Position numbers and translations under genes: made by a program. Under the pieces are notes generated by a model. It was not told the DNA's origin, ran no database searches, and saw only the letters and a program-made list of their open reading frames with translations. Of a stretch of 11,509 bases of DNA, positions 1 through 7,620 are shown piece after piece; the first letter of the stretch is position 1; each line of letters opens with the position of its first letter. The stretch is from CALLVY01 sp937899855 (lineage in GTDB: Bacteria; Bacteroidota; Bacteroidia; Chitinophagales; Saprospiraceae), in contig JBCBQC010000144.1 of assembly GCA_039820405.1 (NCBI GenBank), positions 1 to 11,509 on the forward strand, in the 5' to 3' direction.

Positions 1-886
1 CGTTTCGCCTGACCTGTTTCAATTCCGCAAGGTGCAATTCAAAGTTGATGCTCGCTCTTCGGCCGAGGGATTTAAGTTGGTTTCAATTCCGCAAGGTGCA
101 ATTCAAAGTTGGTGGGGCTGCGGTAACTCAATCCCAAAAGGCGAGTTTCAATTCCGCAAGGTGCAATTCAAAGTGATTGCCAAGTGCGCAGAAGCATTTG
201 CCCTTAGAAGTTTCAATTCCGCAAGGTGCAATTCAAAGTTCGTCGGCATTGATCGTCAATGAGGCTTCAGCAAGTTTCAATTCCGCAAGGTGCAATTCAA
301 AGGGATCAAAGCATTGCCACCGAAGGATTGCTTTCCGTGTTTCAATTCCGCAAGGTGCAATTCAAAGTCCTCATCGACGACCAATCGGCGAGGGACACCC
401 CGGAGTTTCAATTCCGCAAGGTGCAATTCAAAGCGCTGCCCTTGATTTCATTTTAAAGAACGAACTAAGTTTCAATTCCGCAAGGTGCAATTCAAAGACC
501 ACACAAACCAACAGGCATGGTTATCAATCCAGTTTCAATTCCGCAAGGTGCAATTCAAAGCAAAGTGATGAAGAATAAAATACTCGGAGTCCAGTTGTTT
601 CAATTCCGCAAGGTGCAATTCAAAGAGGCTAGTAGTCGATTCATGGGCCGGCGATTCTACTGTTTCAATTCCGCAAGGTGCAATTCAAAGCCCTTTCATC
701 ATACTGGACAACACCGATGCCTCGGGTTTCAATTCCGCAAGGTGCAATTCAAAGCACCGACAACGCTATCGGAGACACCGGTTCTCCCCTGTTTCAATTC
801 CGCAAGGTGCAATTCAAAGGCCCGCGGAATCATGCTCACTCATATCGCTGATCAGATGTTTCAATTCCGCATGGTGCAATTCAAAG
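1..886 (-). CRISPR. Type I CRISPR array, 14 repeats, open at the left edge
   Basis: Fourteen copies of a 29-base repeat (plus strand begins GTTTCAATTCC and ends CAATTCAAAG) start at 16, 80, 145, 210, 274, 339, 405, 469, 532, 597, 662, 726, 791 and 858. They enclose 13 different spacers of 35, 36, 36, 35, 36, 37, 35, 34, 36, 36, 35, 36 and 38 bases. Bases 1-15 are the end of a further spacer, so the array continues outside the window. Thirteen repeats are identical; the one at 858-886 has one change. Read on the minus strand the repeat ends in GGAATTGAAAC, the form known for subtype I-B repeats, in which the last eight bases become the crRNA 5' handle. With cas genes and a leader-like region on the high-coordinate side, this favours minus-strand transcription. 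The repeat can fold weakly (GCA/TGC around a 3-base loop, flanked by AATT/AATT with a CC bulge). Spacer targets cannot be judged by eye. Confidence 0.99.
858..886 (-). repeat. Variant CRISPR repeat next to the leader
   Basis: This repeat differs from the other thirteen by one base: plus-strand GCATGG (T at position 872) where the others have GCAAGG. The change falls in the 3-base loop of the weak repeat hairpin and leaves the 8-base handle unchanged. It borders the longest spacer (820-857, 38 bases) and the leader-like region. Degenerate repeats usually mark the end of an array furthest from the leader, so its place here is noteworthy. Confidence 0.95.
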
Positions 887-894
887 CCCGAAGA

Positions 895-923
895 CAAAAA
901 TACATAACCCCCTGATTAGCAAT
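895..923 (-). promoter_or_regulatory. Candidate array promoter (Bacteroidota type)
   Basis: On the minus strand TATTTTTG (902 down to 895) matches the Bacteroidota -7 consensus TAnnTTTG exactly, and an ATTG (923-920) lies 17 bases upstream as a possible -33 box. Transcription would begin only a few bases before the first repeat, whose minus-strand 5' end is at 886. This fits the minus-strand orientation of the array. It is a consensus match by eye; short AT-rich boxes occur by chance. Confidence 0.45.
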
Positions 924-961
924 CCATTCCCCCCAACCAATATACCCCTTTTCCCCCACAA

Positions 962-1009
962 AAGTCGTCGACCCCCGGTAGCGCCATTTGGCCCGGGGAT
1001 CGACGACTT
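962..1009 (-). terminator. Strong hairpin after cas2, possible terminator or leader element
   Basis: AAGTCGTCGA (962-971) pairs with TCGACGACTT (1000-1009), continuing as CCCC (972-975) with GGGG (995-998) around a bulged A at 999. The apex can form a further short stem, GCC-ATTT-GGC (983-992). On the minus strand the stem runs into TTTT and then G-rich sequence, so it could end the cas operon transcript before the array promoter. The T tract is short. A perfect copy of the inner arm at 1085-1097 suggests it may instead, or also, be a protein-binding element of the leader. Confidence 0.45.
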
Positions 1010-1084
1010 ACTTAAACCGCTGATTATCAATTACTTCCCCAATTTGACGACCGCCCCCACCCGCCACAACACCCCGCCCCAACC

Positions 1085-1097
1085 GGGGTCGACGACT
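1085..1097. repeat. Third copy of the GGGGTCGACGACT arm
   Basis: GGGGTCGACGACT at 1085-1097 is the exact reverse complement of 963-975 and matches the right arm of the hairpin (995-1008) except for one inserted A. It touches the last base of the cas2 stop codon. Three copies of one 13-base module within 135 bases of leader is more than expected by chance; a regulator or integration-factor site is possible. Confidence 0.7.
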
Positions 1098-1363
1098 CAG
1101 AGGAACTGATCCGTGGGCATTCTTTCACAACCAATCACCTCCTTTTCCAACCAATGACGGTGCCGGTTTTTAAACACGATAAAGCTATCGCCCTCCTCGG
1201 GGATCAAGATGGCCTCGGCCGCCAGCTTTAGCTCGCGGTAGCCCACCTCACTCAGCTCGCCCTCGAAGACCGAGTTCTGAATCCAGTGCAGATAGCGGCG
1301 GCAGAGCTTGAGCATCTTGCCCGTCCGTTCGCTGGCTACGTCGTAAACGGCAATCACGTACAT
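1097..1363 (-). CDS. cas2: CRISPR-associated endonuclease Cas2
   Basis: The 88-residue product is the usual size for Cas2, the small ferredoxin-fold protein that dimerises between two Cas1 dimers to form the spacer integrase. It begins MYVIAVYDV, where the Asp after the first beta strand (D8) is the conserved acidic residue. It continues with the typical CRRYLHWIQNSVFEGELS block (residues 21-38), a strong signature of Cas2 in type I-B loci. The ATG at 1363 lies 28 bases after the cas1 stop. It is the last gene of the cas operon, and the leader and array follow it. In most integrases Cas2 acts structurally; nuclease activity cannot be judged from sequence. Confidence 0.97.
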   Translation of the reverse strand: MYVIAVYDVASERTGKMLKLCRRYLHWIQNSVFEGELSEVGYRELKLAAEAILIPEEGDSFIVFKNRHRHWLEKEVIGCERMPTDQFL

Positions 1364-1391
1364 GATAGATTGGATTTTTGGGTGAGGGGAA

Positions 1392-2399
1392 TTACCACCA
1401 GGCGCGAAAAGCGGTGTACTCCGGTTCCATTCCCAGTAAATATTTGGCCAGTTTGTAGCACTCCAGGCGCACGAGGTGCCGGTAGCTGACCGGTCGTTTC
1501 AACTGGCGGTGGGCAATGGTCTGCTGTAAGCGCGTCTCCCAATTTTGGACGAAGACCTTGCGGGCCGCCTCCGATAAAAAACAAGCCCCATCCACCCAGT
1601 CAAAATGCTGCGGACGCAGTTCCCGCCGGTTGCACAAACGGAACAGGAGTCGGTCCACCAGGATGGGTTTAAACACTTCGGCCATATCCAAGGCCAAGCT
1701 GTAGCGTCGTACCCCGGGTTCGTGCAAATAGCTGATTGTCGGGTTGAGTTGCGAATTGTAAATCGCGTCCAGACAGAGGGTGTAACACAGGGCATTGCCA
1801 AAACTCATCAAGGCGTTGAGTTCGTTGCCCGGTGGTCGCTTGCGCCGGCCTTCCCAAGCGTAGCCTTCCACGATGTGTCCAAAACAGTCGTAATACAATT
1901 GGCGGCAGTTGCCCTCCAAACCCATCAACTCGGGAATGTTTCGGGGTGCCTCCAAGCCAGCGCGCAACTGCTCCAACTGGCCCACCTGCTCCACCAGTGG
2001 CTTGCCACGGGAGTGGTAATAACGCAAATTTTTAAGCAGGTTAAAACTGGCGCCCTCGACGATGGCTCGCGCAATCCGCAGTCGCTGAGGTGCAGCATCG
2101 TAAGCCCGGGCCTGCTTGATGAGCAGGTCGCCCGCCAGCAGGTACTCGCGCGGACTAAACGAACCGGTGTAGTGGTGGTAGTAGTCAAAAAAGTGCACCG
2201 GGATGCGTTGTTGGCCCAAAAAATTAAACAGGGCACTGTTCGCATCCACGCTGCCGAAGAGGTAAAGCGCGCTGATCCCCGCCACGGGAACGTAACGGGG
2301 CCGTGGCGGGTCCACTCCTTCCGGCTGGGCTTCAAACAGCAGGGTGTGGTCCTTGCGTCGTAGCCGACCGGGATTGAATAGGTAGTAGGCTCTTTTCAT
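1392..2399 (-). CDS. cas1: CRISPR integrase Cas1
   Basis: The product is 335 residues, a normal Cas1 length. Cas1 is the metal-dependent DNA integrase that inserts protospacers at the leader-repeat junction. The N-terminal beta-rich part starts MKRAYYLFNPGRL and includes GISALYLFGS (41-50). The helical catalytic part holds the expected metal ligands: Glu162 in GLEGN, His226 in YLHEPG, and Asp238 in SLALDMAEVFKP. All three are present, so the enzyme looks active. The ATG at 2399 lies 15 bases after the cas4 stop, and cas2 follows after 28 bases. The three adaptation genes cas4-cas1-cas2 thus form the operon's downstream end, consistent with co-expression. A 252-codon open frame on the opposite strand is a shadow of this gene. 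Confidence 0.98.
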   Translation of the reverse strand: MKRAYYLFNPGRLRRKDHTLLFEAQPEGVDPPRPRYVPVAGISALYLFGSVDANSALFNFLGQQRIPVHFFDYYHHYTGSFSPREYLLAGDLLIKQARAYDAAPQRLRIARAIVEGASFNLLKNLRYYHSRGKPLVEQVGQLEQLRAGLEAPRNIPELMGLEGNCRQLYYDCFGHIVEGYAWEGRRKRPPGNELNALMSFGNALCYTLCLDAIYNSQLNPTISYLHEPGVRRYSLALDMAEVFKPILVDRLLFRLCNRRELRPQHFDWVDGACFLSEAARKVFVQNWETRLQQTIAHRQLKRPVSYRHLVRLECYKLAKYLLGMEPEYTAFRAWW

Positions 2400-2414
2400 C
2401 GGGAAGTAGATCGT

Positions 2415-2927
2415 TTAAACGTAGCAAAAATCGTAAAAGGCGCAGGCCTTACAGTAGGCTTTTTTGCGGAGGGCCAGACAGACCGGAGACGCCACAATCC
2501 GCTCGATGTCCCGTTCCCAATCTTCGATCGCGGGGCCGTCTTCCGCAGTCAGACGGACTTCCACCCGACGGCGCTGGCGGGGATATTCAAGCTCGCCACG
2601 CAGGTCCTTCACCCCAGCTCGCGCCAATACGAAGAGGTAGTACTTCAACTGTGCAACGTGCGCGTGCTCCAGCTTGGGACTCTTCTTTACCTCCCGGACC
2701 ACCCGCGCCACCGGATCAAAGTGATCGATCCGCAAGTTGCCCACCAGTAGCTGTCGCCAGCGCTGGGCCCGACGGGTGTAGCTGCTGTCTTCAATCAACT
2801 TCCCCTCCGCCACGTGGACATTGCCACTGGCGTTTTCCATTCGAATTTGGTGATGAAACAACCATAACTTGCGGTGACAAAGGTGGTAGTAGGCCACGTG
2901 AATGCTAGTGATCCGTTCGGCAAACAC
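2415..2927 (-). CDS. cas4: CRISPR-associated exonuclease Cas4
   Basis: The 170-residue product matches the short Cas4 family, RecB-like nucleases that trim pre-spacers and help check the PAM during acquisition. A single N-terminal cysteine (C17, in YHLCHRKLW) and a C-terminal CKACAFYDFC cluster (C159, C162, C168) supply the four ligands of the family's iron-sulfur cluster. The nuclease core is seen as IDHFDPVARVVREVKKS (67-83), giving Asp68 or Asp71, then Glu79 and Lys81, followed by QLKYYLFVL (Gln93, Tyr97). Translation starts at a GTG at 2927 that shares one base with the cas7 stop codon (TAGTG), so translation is likely coupled to cas7. It stands directly before cas1 and cas2. Confidence 0.96.
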   Translation of the reverse strand: MFAERITSIHVAYYHLCHRKLWLFHHQIRMENASGNVHVAEGKLIEDSSYTRRAQRWRQLLVGNLRIDHFDPVARVVREVKKSPKLEHAHVAQLKYYLFVLARAGVKDLRGELEYPRQRRRVEVRLTAEDGPAIEDWERDIERIVASPVCLALRKKAYCKACAFYDFCYV

Positions 2928-4009
2928 TAGCCCTGATTTTCGTAATCAAAATTTTGCATCCGCTGGATCAAGTGCGCCTCCGTTGCTTCCAGCGCGCTCG
3001 CCGTTCCCACCGCTCCAGCGATGATGGCCGAACAGGAGGGGGTGACGAAGAGGTCCGCCCGGGCGCTTTCGTCCAAACGGGGGACGGCGCTAGGGCGCTC
3101 CAAGTCTTCGCGCAGTTCGCCACGGATGGCGTAGGCCAGTTGGTTGGCATTGTCGCTGATGGCGAGGGCCAAAATTTCCATGGGGCTAAAGGTCCGCGAC
3201 TGGTTGGTGGTGATGCGCCAGTGGACCAAGGCGTGGGCCAGGGCGGGAATGACCCGTTCGCGTTCGGCCCGAGGGAGGATGAGGCAGTGACCAAAGACGT
3301 TGCGCCCCGCTACCCAGCCCGCTTCGCGCAGCTTGGTTTCGATTGCGGGAAACAACTCGGGTTCCAGCCGGTTGGTCGATACGCAAAAGAGGGTCCGCAG
3401 GTCGATGGCGATGTCGTAAACGAAGAGGCCGGTGGCGCGGGTAAGGCTGTCTTGTCGGTAAAATTTGGGGCCCAAGCTCCGGTCGTGTTCCAGCAGCCAG
3501 TCGTCCAATTTATCCTGGGGGATTTCCACCCGTTTGTTGTTCTCCTGGGTAAATACTTTGACGATGTGTTCCTCCGGTCGGTTGGAGCGATCGAAGACGA
3601 CGGCCTCTTTACTACTTTCCAAACCACCCAGCAGGGGATGCAGCGGTCGCATCGCCGAGATGGACAAGGGGCTGCGGCGTTTGACCGTCATGCTGTCTTT
3701 TTGAGCCTTCATGTAGCCGCCCAACAACTGATCGGTAAAGGAGGGATCACAGGGCGAATGGGGTTCTTTCATTTCGGCCTTCTTGCCCTTGATTTCCCAA
3801 TTGAAGGTAATGGCGGCAAAGGGCTGCTGGAGTTGGTCGGCGAGGCTTTCCATGACCGAGCGTTTGACCTGCTGCCCACTGGAATAGGCCATAAGACGCC
3901 CGGACTGGGGATCGTAGTAATGCTTTTGACCGTCCTGTACGCCAAAGACCGTATGGTCGACCCGACGGAGGCCACGCAGGTAGATAAAAGAGGGATTTTG
4001 TTTAGACAT
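2927..4009 (-). CDS. cas7: Cas7-family backbone subunit of Cascade
   Basis: The 360-residue product is taken as Cas7, the subunit that polymerises along the crRNA to form the Cascade backbone. Support includes an N-terminal FIYLRGLRRVDHTVFG stretch (8-23), a conserved-looking SSGQQVKRSVMESL (43-56), a SPLSISAMRPLHPLL loop (113-127), and a Gly-rich C-terminal segment AIIAGAVGTAS (328-338). These resemble Cas7 of the Cst2/DevR sort, but I assign the family mainly from operon context and general pattern. It follows cas8 by 11 bases and overlaps the cas4 start by one base. No catalytic residues are expected, although some Cas7-type subunits are RNases in type III. A 356-codon open frame antisense to almost the whole gene is judged a shadow. 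Confidence 0.85.
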   Translation of the reverse strand: MSKQNPSFIYLRGLRRVDHTVFGVQDGQKHYYDPQSGRLMAYSSGQQVKRSVMESLADQLQQPFAAITFNWEIKGKKAEMKEPHSPCDPSFTDQLLGGYMKAQKDSMTVKRRSPLSISAMRPLHPLLGGLESSKEAVVFDRSNRPEEHIVKVFTQENNKRVEIPQDKLDDWLLEHDRSLGPKFYRQDSLTRATGLFVYDIAIDLRTLFCVSTNRLEPELFPAIETKLREAGWVAGRNVFGHCLILPRAERERVIPALAHALVHWRITTNQSRTFSPMEILALAISDNANQLAYAIRGELREDLERPSAVPRLDESARADLFVTPSCSAIIAGAVGTASALEATEAHLIQRMQNFDYENQG

Positions 4010-4020
4010 GAGGATAAAGT

Positions 4021-4329
4021 TTAAAGGGATTTTTGGTATTGGTATTCAAAGCGAGCGAGGGTGAGGAAGAGGGGAAACAAATCGACCGGTAGTAAGAGCG
4101 TCGTATCCTTGATGCTTTTAAAAACGGGGGCACCGGCGTGGTGCTTACCAAGCAGCTTGGTCAGTTGATCGATAAATAGGCGGAGCGATTTGGCGCCGAG
4201 GAGTTCCTCCACCAAACGGGTATCGGTCGATTTGCCCCGCTTGCTTTCCACCCCTTGCCGTTCAAAAGCCAATAGGGTCTGGGCCAACTGCTCGGCGAGT
4301 TGATTGAGTTCTTTGCGGTTGTTGAGCAT
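4021..4329 (-). CDS. Possible internal small subunit Cas11 within the Cas8 gene
   Basis: An in-frame ATG at 4329 (Met369 of the Cas8-like protein) would give 102 residues, all predicted helical by eye, sharing the same stop. In several type I-B, I-C and I-D systems the small subunit Cas11 is made from an internal start inside the large-subunit gene. The bases just upstream (about 4330-4375) are much more AT-rich than the rest of the gene and include AAAATTTG close to the internal start, near the Bacteroidota -7 box. There is no clear ribosome binding site, as expected in this phylum. This is inference. Confidence 0.3.
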   Translation of the reverse strand: MLNNRKELNQLAEQLAQTLLAFERQGVESKRGKSTDTRLVEELLGAKSLRLFIDQLTKLLGKHHAGAPVFKSIKDTTLLLPVDLFPLFLTLARFEYQYQKSL

Positions 4330-5433
4330 AGCGATAAGCCAAATTTTAAAGATTTTAAAATGAAAAAATTCTTCTTGCTGACGGGTCCGTACCTTCTCCT
4401 GTCGCTCCAGATATTCGGCTGCGGATTCCCGCTTTTTTGGAGGCCCCGGATCGGGGGTAAATCGGTAGGGTTTACCCTCGGAATGCGCCTTGACTTCTGT
4501 CCTGGAGCCCAAGGGCATAAAGCGTCGCAACTTGGCGGGTTCGACCGCCCGGAGTCCGATTTGCCCCAGTTTGCAAGCATTCTTAAACGTGTAGTGGGTT
4601 TGGTACAACAGCTCAAAATGGGCGCTGCGTCCTTCGGGGTACAGTTCCCGTTTGAGCTCGGCCAGGCGGGTAATGGCGGGGAGGTCGAGGTTGACAAAAC
4701 CCAGGGTGGTGTTCATCTGAGACAGGGCGTAGGCATTGACCGTCAGGATGCGTTGGGGAAAACGGCGGGCCAGGGCCAGTACGACCTCCAACCAGTTGAT
4801 CGTGGGAATGGCCAAGGCACCCAGCACCTTTTTGGTTTTAAAGGAAAAGCCCCGCTCGGGCTGACCCGCTGCGTAACGGCTACCAAAGACGTGGCCCAGC
4901 CAGTGGCCATTCCAAGTCCCCAGCTGCCGGGCTTTGAGTCCGGGCGTCTCCGTCAAGTAGCGCCGGTAGATGGGCCAGCCTTCGAATAGTGCCCACCAGA
5001 CCTGCTCCTCATCTAGCAAGATCAATATTCCCCCATTCGTACCAACCGCCAGGGCTTGTCCGATCCAAGAGGCGTACTGTTCTTCCGCATCGATGGCAAT
5101 GGGTAAATTACTGACCTGACCGGAAGTCCCTTTTTGGACGTCTTCCGCCGCGTAGCCCACCATGCTTGCACCACTCACTTTTCCCGCCTTAATCCCTTCG
5201 TGAAAACGATGCAGCTGATACTGGGAAATCGTCATCGTTTGGGCCAACTCGTTAGCAGCCCCTACTTTTTGTTCAAAACTGGAATTGACGATCGACATGG
5301 CCTTGCGGGGACCATCAAAAAATAAAGGAAACTGTACTTCGTCAAAAAACTGCCGCGCGGAATAGGAAGCGGGCAATCCCTTTTTTTGGCGGTAGGCGGC
5401 CAGAAAGCGCCGCCCGATATAGCTCGTATACAT
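4021..5433 (-). CDS. Cas8-like large subunit of the type I effector
   Basis: The product has 470 residues and no motif I recognise with certainty. It lies between cas3 and cas7, where type I operons carry the Cascade large subunit, which reads the PAM and recruits Cas3. The CxxC pairs of the CXXC-CXXC Cas8a families are absent. The first 330 residues look mixed alpha/beta, with aromatic-rich parts such as WWALFEGWPIYRRY (146-159) and HWLGHVFGSRY (177-187). A charged, proline-rich linker (about 320-345) leads into an all-helical C-terminal part (about 345-470). That would suit a fused or internally encoded Cas11 small subunit, as reported for Cas8b in subtype I-B. The ATG at 5433 directly abuts the cas3 stop codon (TAAATG). 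Another uncharacterised effector protein is possible. Confidence 0.7.
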   Translation of the reverse strand: MYTSYIGRRFLAAYRQKKGLPASYSARQFFDEVQFPLFFDGPRKAMSIVNSSFEQKVGAANELAQTMTISQYQLHRFHEGIKAGKVSGASMVGYAAEDVQKGTSGQVSNLPIAIDAEEQYASWIGQALAVGTNGGILILLDEEQVWWALFEGWPIYRRYLTETPGLKARQLGTWNGHWLGHVFGSRYAAGQPERGFSFKTKKVLGALAIPTINWLEVVLALARRFPQRILTVNAYALSQMNTTLGFVNLDLPAITRLAELKRELYPEGRSAHFELLYQTHYTFKNACKLGQIGLRAVEPAKLRRFMPLGSRTEVKAHSEGKPYRFTPDPGPPKKRESAAEYLERQEKVRTRQQEEFFHFKIFKIWLIAMLNNRKELNQLAEQLAQTLLAFERQGVESKRGKSTDTRLVEELLGAKSLRLFIDQLTKLLGKHHAGAPVFKSIKDTTLLLPVDLFPLFLTLARFEYQYQKSL

Positions 5434-7617
5434 TTAAAGGATATTTGAAGGTTCCGTAAATTCAAGACCGTACTCCCGGTGTTCCGCCGGGGCTTGGGGG
5501 ACGACGAAGGGCCGTACGCCCGCCTCCAGTTGTTCGTACTGTAGGCGGTAGCGCCGGATCGTTCGTTGGTGGATGGGAATCTCCAGCAGGACCTGCTCCT
5601 TGCGACTGGCCCGGAGGTAGCGCTCCCGATCCGCCGCCAGGATACAGGTGGCCGAAGCAATTTCCAGGACCTCCGCCAGTACGGCATTTGCCCGGTGGCA
5701 AAGCTTGGGCAATTGAAACTGTCCGTCCCGTTCGACCAGGTGGATGCGGATGCTCTGGAGGTCCAGCTCGGGGTACACCCGATCGATCATACCCTGGATG
5801 TCGCGTTCGCGCAGGGGCGCCCCATCGGGCAATTGGGCGTAGCTGGCCAGGACCACGGCGCGGGGATAGGGCAAGGTCTTTTCTCCCACCGGCAGTACGT
5901 GGACCGGCCGCAGCCCCACACTGGGCCGTTTGCGATTCACCCGACCAAAGCGCTGGATCAAAGCGTCCAAGGGAGCCGCCGCCGTAATCATCCGATCAAA
6001 GCTGATGTCCAGGCTGACCTCCACCACCTGAGTCGCCACCACCAGACAAGGACGAAGCCCGGCCCCGTAACGCGCCGAAGCATCCCCATCAAATTCGTTC
6101 CGTAGCCGTTGTTCCAAAGCCACCCGATCCTTCCGCCGAAAGCGACTGTGGAGGAGGAGGGCCGGCACCGTTGGAAAACGCACGCGCCAACGGCGGTACT
6201 CGGCCTGCGCCGCCCGTACCGTATTGCGAATCAGCAGTACCTTTTCCCCCGCGGCCAGGGCCTTTTCCAAAATCGCCTCCACCTCCGTTTCGTCGGAGGG
6301 TTTGTGGACGACGTGTCGGTCAAAGTCGTCGAGGAGACGTGGGGGCAATCGGACCTCATACACCGTGCCCCGCGTTTGGAGCAGTTCGCGCAAGGACCGG
6401 TAGAGGACCGTCGAGATGGTCGCCGTCCCGATGTGAATGCGACAGTCGTAGCGCAGCAGCGTCCGGACGATTTCCAGGACCATCGCCTGGCTGGCGTCGG
6501 AGTAGGTGTGGATCTCGTCCAGAATGATATCGCAGCCCTCCAGATCGAGGAGGATGCTTTCAAAACCGCGGGTCCCAAAGATGATGGCCGCCAGTTGGTG
6601 TGGGGTCAGCACTTTGATGGCCGCTCCGCCAAAGTGTTGGAGGATTTCCGCTTCGCGATCGTCGGGGACCTGGAGGGCGGAAGTGGCGTGGAGCAAGCGA
6701 ACGTTGCGTTCGACCTGGGGATTGTCCGGGGCGATATCGGTTTTGATGCGTTCGTACATCGCGTTGATGGAGGCTTGGAAGGGCAGGGTGTAAAAAATCC
6801 GGCCGCGACAGCGCTGGAGCAAGAAATCGGTTTTGCCCGCGCCGGTGGGAGCCACTACCAGGGTGTGGGGCGCCGCGTTTTGCGTATCAATTTCGGATAG
6901 GGGATAGCGGGGCGAACGGCGGCTTGGCCGTCGGTAAAAGCGCAGATTGGGGCGGGCAAAGAGCCTTGTCAATTCCGTTTTGGTGGCGGGACCAAAGGCC
7001 GAGGCGAAGTGATCGGCCGCCATCAGTAAGCCGCGAAGGGGCGACCAAGCCCAGGTGATGTTTTCGCAATAATGCAGGACCGTATCCAAGGCTGCTACGG
7101 CCGCCGCCCGGGGAATGGGATCGAGTCGAATTCCGGGACAGGCACTGCGCCGGAGAATGTCCAGCCCGTGGTGCGACCAGTCGTCCCAGTCGATGAGGTG
7201 ATCCGCTATCCAGTCGGGTGAAGTGTCCGCTTCCAAATCCAGGATGCCCCGGCCGGAGCGATCGTCGCGGATCGACTTGTGGTGCCCGACCACCAGCTCG
7301 ATCAGGTCGCCCCATTCGTCCCGTGGGAAAGCGGGCAGAAAGGCCAGTGAAGACAGTTCGTGGCGGTGTACGTAATCCCATTCCGCTCGTTCGCGTAGGG
7401 AGGCCGCTTCGACCTTACGGATTTTGCGTTGGAAGTGAACGTGGGCCTTTCCCAAGTCGTGGAGCGCGGCACCCTTGCGGGCCAGCTCGCGATCGAAGGG
7501 AAAGCGGAAACCTTCAGCAAAGACCTCAATGGCCCACATCACGTGTTGGGTATGCTCCCAGAGGGTGGTGCCGCCCCGGTCGGGACTCTTGGCCAGGATA
7601 TCTTCGGTACCGCACAT
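5434..7617 (-). CDS. cas3: CRISPR-associated helicase-nuclease Cas3 (HD + SF2)
   Basis: The 727-residue protein joins an N-terminal HD nuclease to a superfamily 2 helicase. Once recruited by target-bound Cascade, it nicks, unwinds and degrades DNA. HD-domain ligands are visible: WEHTQH (His22), LHDLGK (His53-Asp54), HRHE (His84/86), GHHKS (His112-113) and ADHFAS (Asp202). Helicase motifs follow in order: Walker A APTGAGKT (256-263), Walker B DEIH (367-370), GTAT (397-400), VVATQVVEVSLD (526-537) and the arginine-finger motif QRFGRVNR (555-562). All expected residues are present, and the length is normal for an HD-fused Cas3. The ATG at 7617 is 3 bases after the cas5 stop, and the stop codon abuts the next gene's ATG. 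Its place between cas5 and cas8 is unusual for subtype I-B. Confidence 0.98.
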   Translation of the reverse strand: MCGTEDILAKSPDRGGTTLWEHTQHVMWAIEVFAEGFRFPFDRELARKGAALHDLGKAHVHFQRKIRKVEAASLRERAEWDYVHRHELSSLAFLPAFPRDEWGDLIELVVGHHKSIRDDRSGRGILDLEADTSPDWIADHLIDWDDWSHHGLDILRRSACPGIRLDPIPRAAAVAALDTVLHYCENITWAWSPLRGLLMAADHFASAFGPATKTELTRLFARPNLRFYRRPSRRSPRYPLSEIDTQNAAPHTLVVAPTGAGKTDFLLQRCRGRIFYTLPFQASINAMYERIKTDIAPDNPQVERNVRLLHATSALQVPDDREAEILQHFGGAAIKVLTPHQLAAIIFGTRGFESILLDLEGCDIILDEIHTYSDASQAMVLEIVRTLLRYDCRIHIGTATISTVLYRSLRELLQTRGTVYEVRLPPRLLDDFDRHVVHKPSDETEVEAILEKALAAGEKVLLIRNTVRAAQAEYRRWRVRFPTVPALLLHSRFRRKDRVALEQRLRNEFDGDASARYGAGLRPCLVVATQVVEVSLDISFDRMITAAAPLDALIQRFGRVNRKRPSVGLRPVHVLPVGEKTLPYPRAVVLASYAQLPDGAPLRERDIQGMIDRVYPELDLQSIRIHLVERDGQFQLPKLCHRANAVLAEVLEIASATCILAADRERYLRASRKEQVLLEIPIHQRTIRRYRLQYEQLEAGVRPFVVPQAPAEHREYGLEFTEPSNIL

Positions 7618-7620
7618 GGC

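Larger units (their letters stand above)
887..1096 (-). promoter_or_regulatory. CRISPR leader region between cas2 and the array
   Basis: About 210 bases without a gene separate the cas2 stop from the first repeat. Its base composition is strongly skewed, with many C runs on the plus strand. It contains an inverted repeat at 962-1009, a third copy of the same arm at 1085-1097, and two related blocks, CTGATTA-N-CAAT-N4-TCCCC, at 912-932 and 1020-1040. Leaders of type I arrays carry the array promoter and the sites that guide Cas1-Cas2 integration to the first repeat. Position and structure suit that role; function is inferred. Confidence 0.65.

Noticed and set aside
32..915. Several plus-strand frames across the array with repeated SIPQGAIQS or FQFRKVQFK peptides
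   Set aside because: The peptides are translations of the CRISPR repeats, not real genes.
1605..2363. 252-codon plus-strand frame antisense to cas1
   Set aside because: The minus-strand Cas1 carries all three catalytic residues; the plus frame has no family features.
2954..4024. 356-codon plus-strand frame antisense to the whole cas7 gene
   Set aside because: It is an open frame produced by the G+C-biased wobble positions of cas7. Its product is Gly/Asp/Val/Phe-rich with no recognisable domain, and the cas7 frame has clear operon context and overlap with cas4.
6965..6985. CAATTCCG within cas3 resembling part of the CRISPR repeat
   Set aside because: Only eight bases match inside a well-supported coding region; the flanks differ from the repeat.
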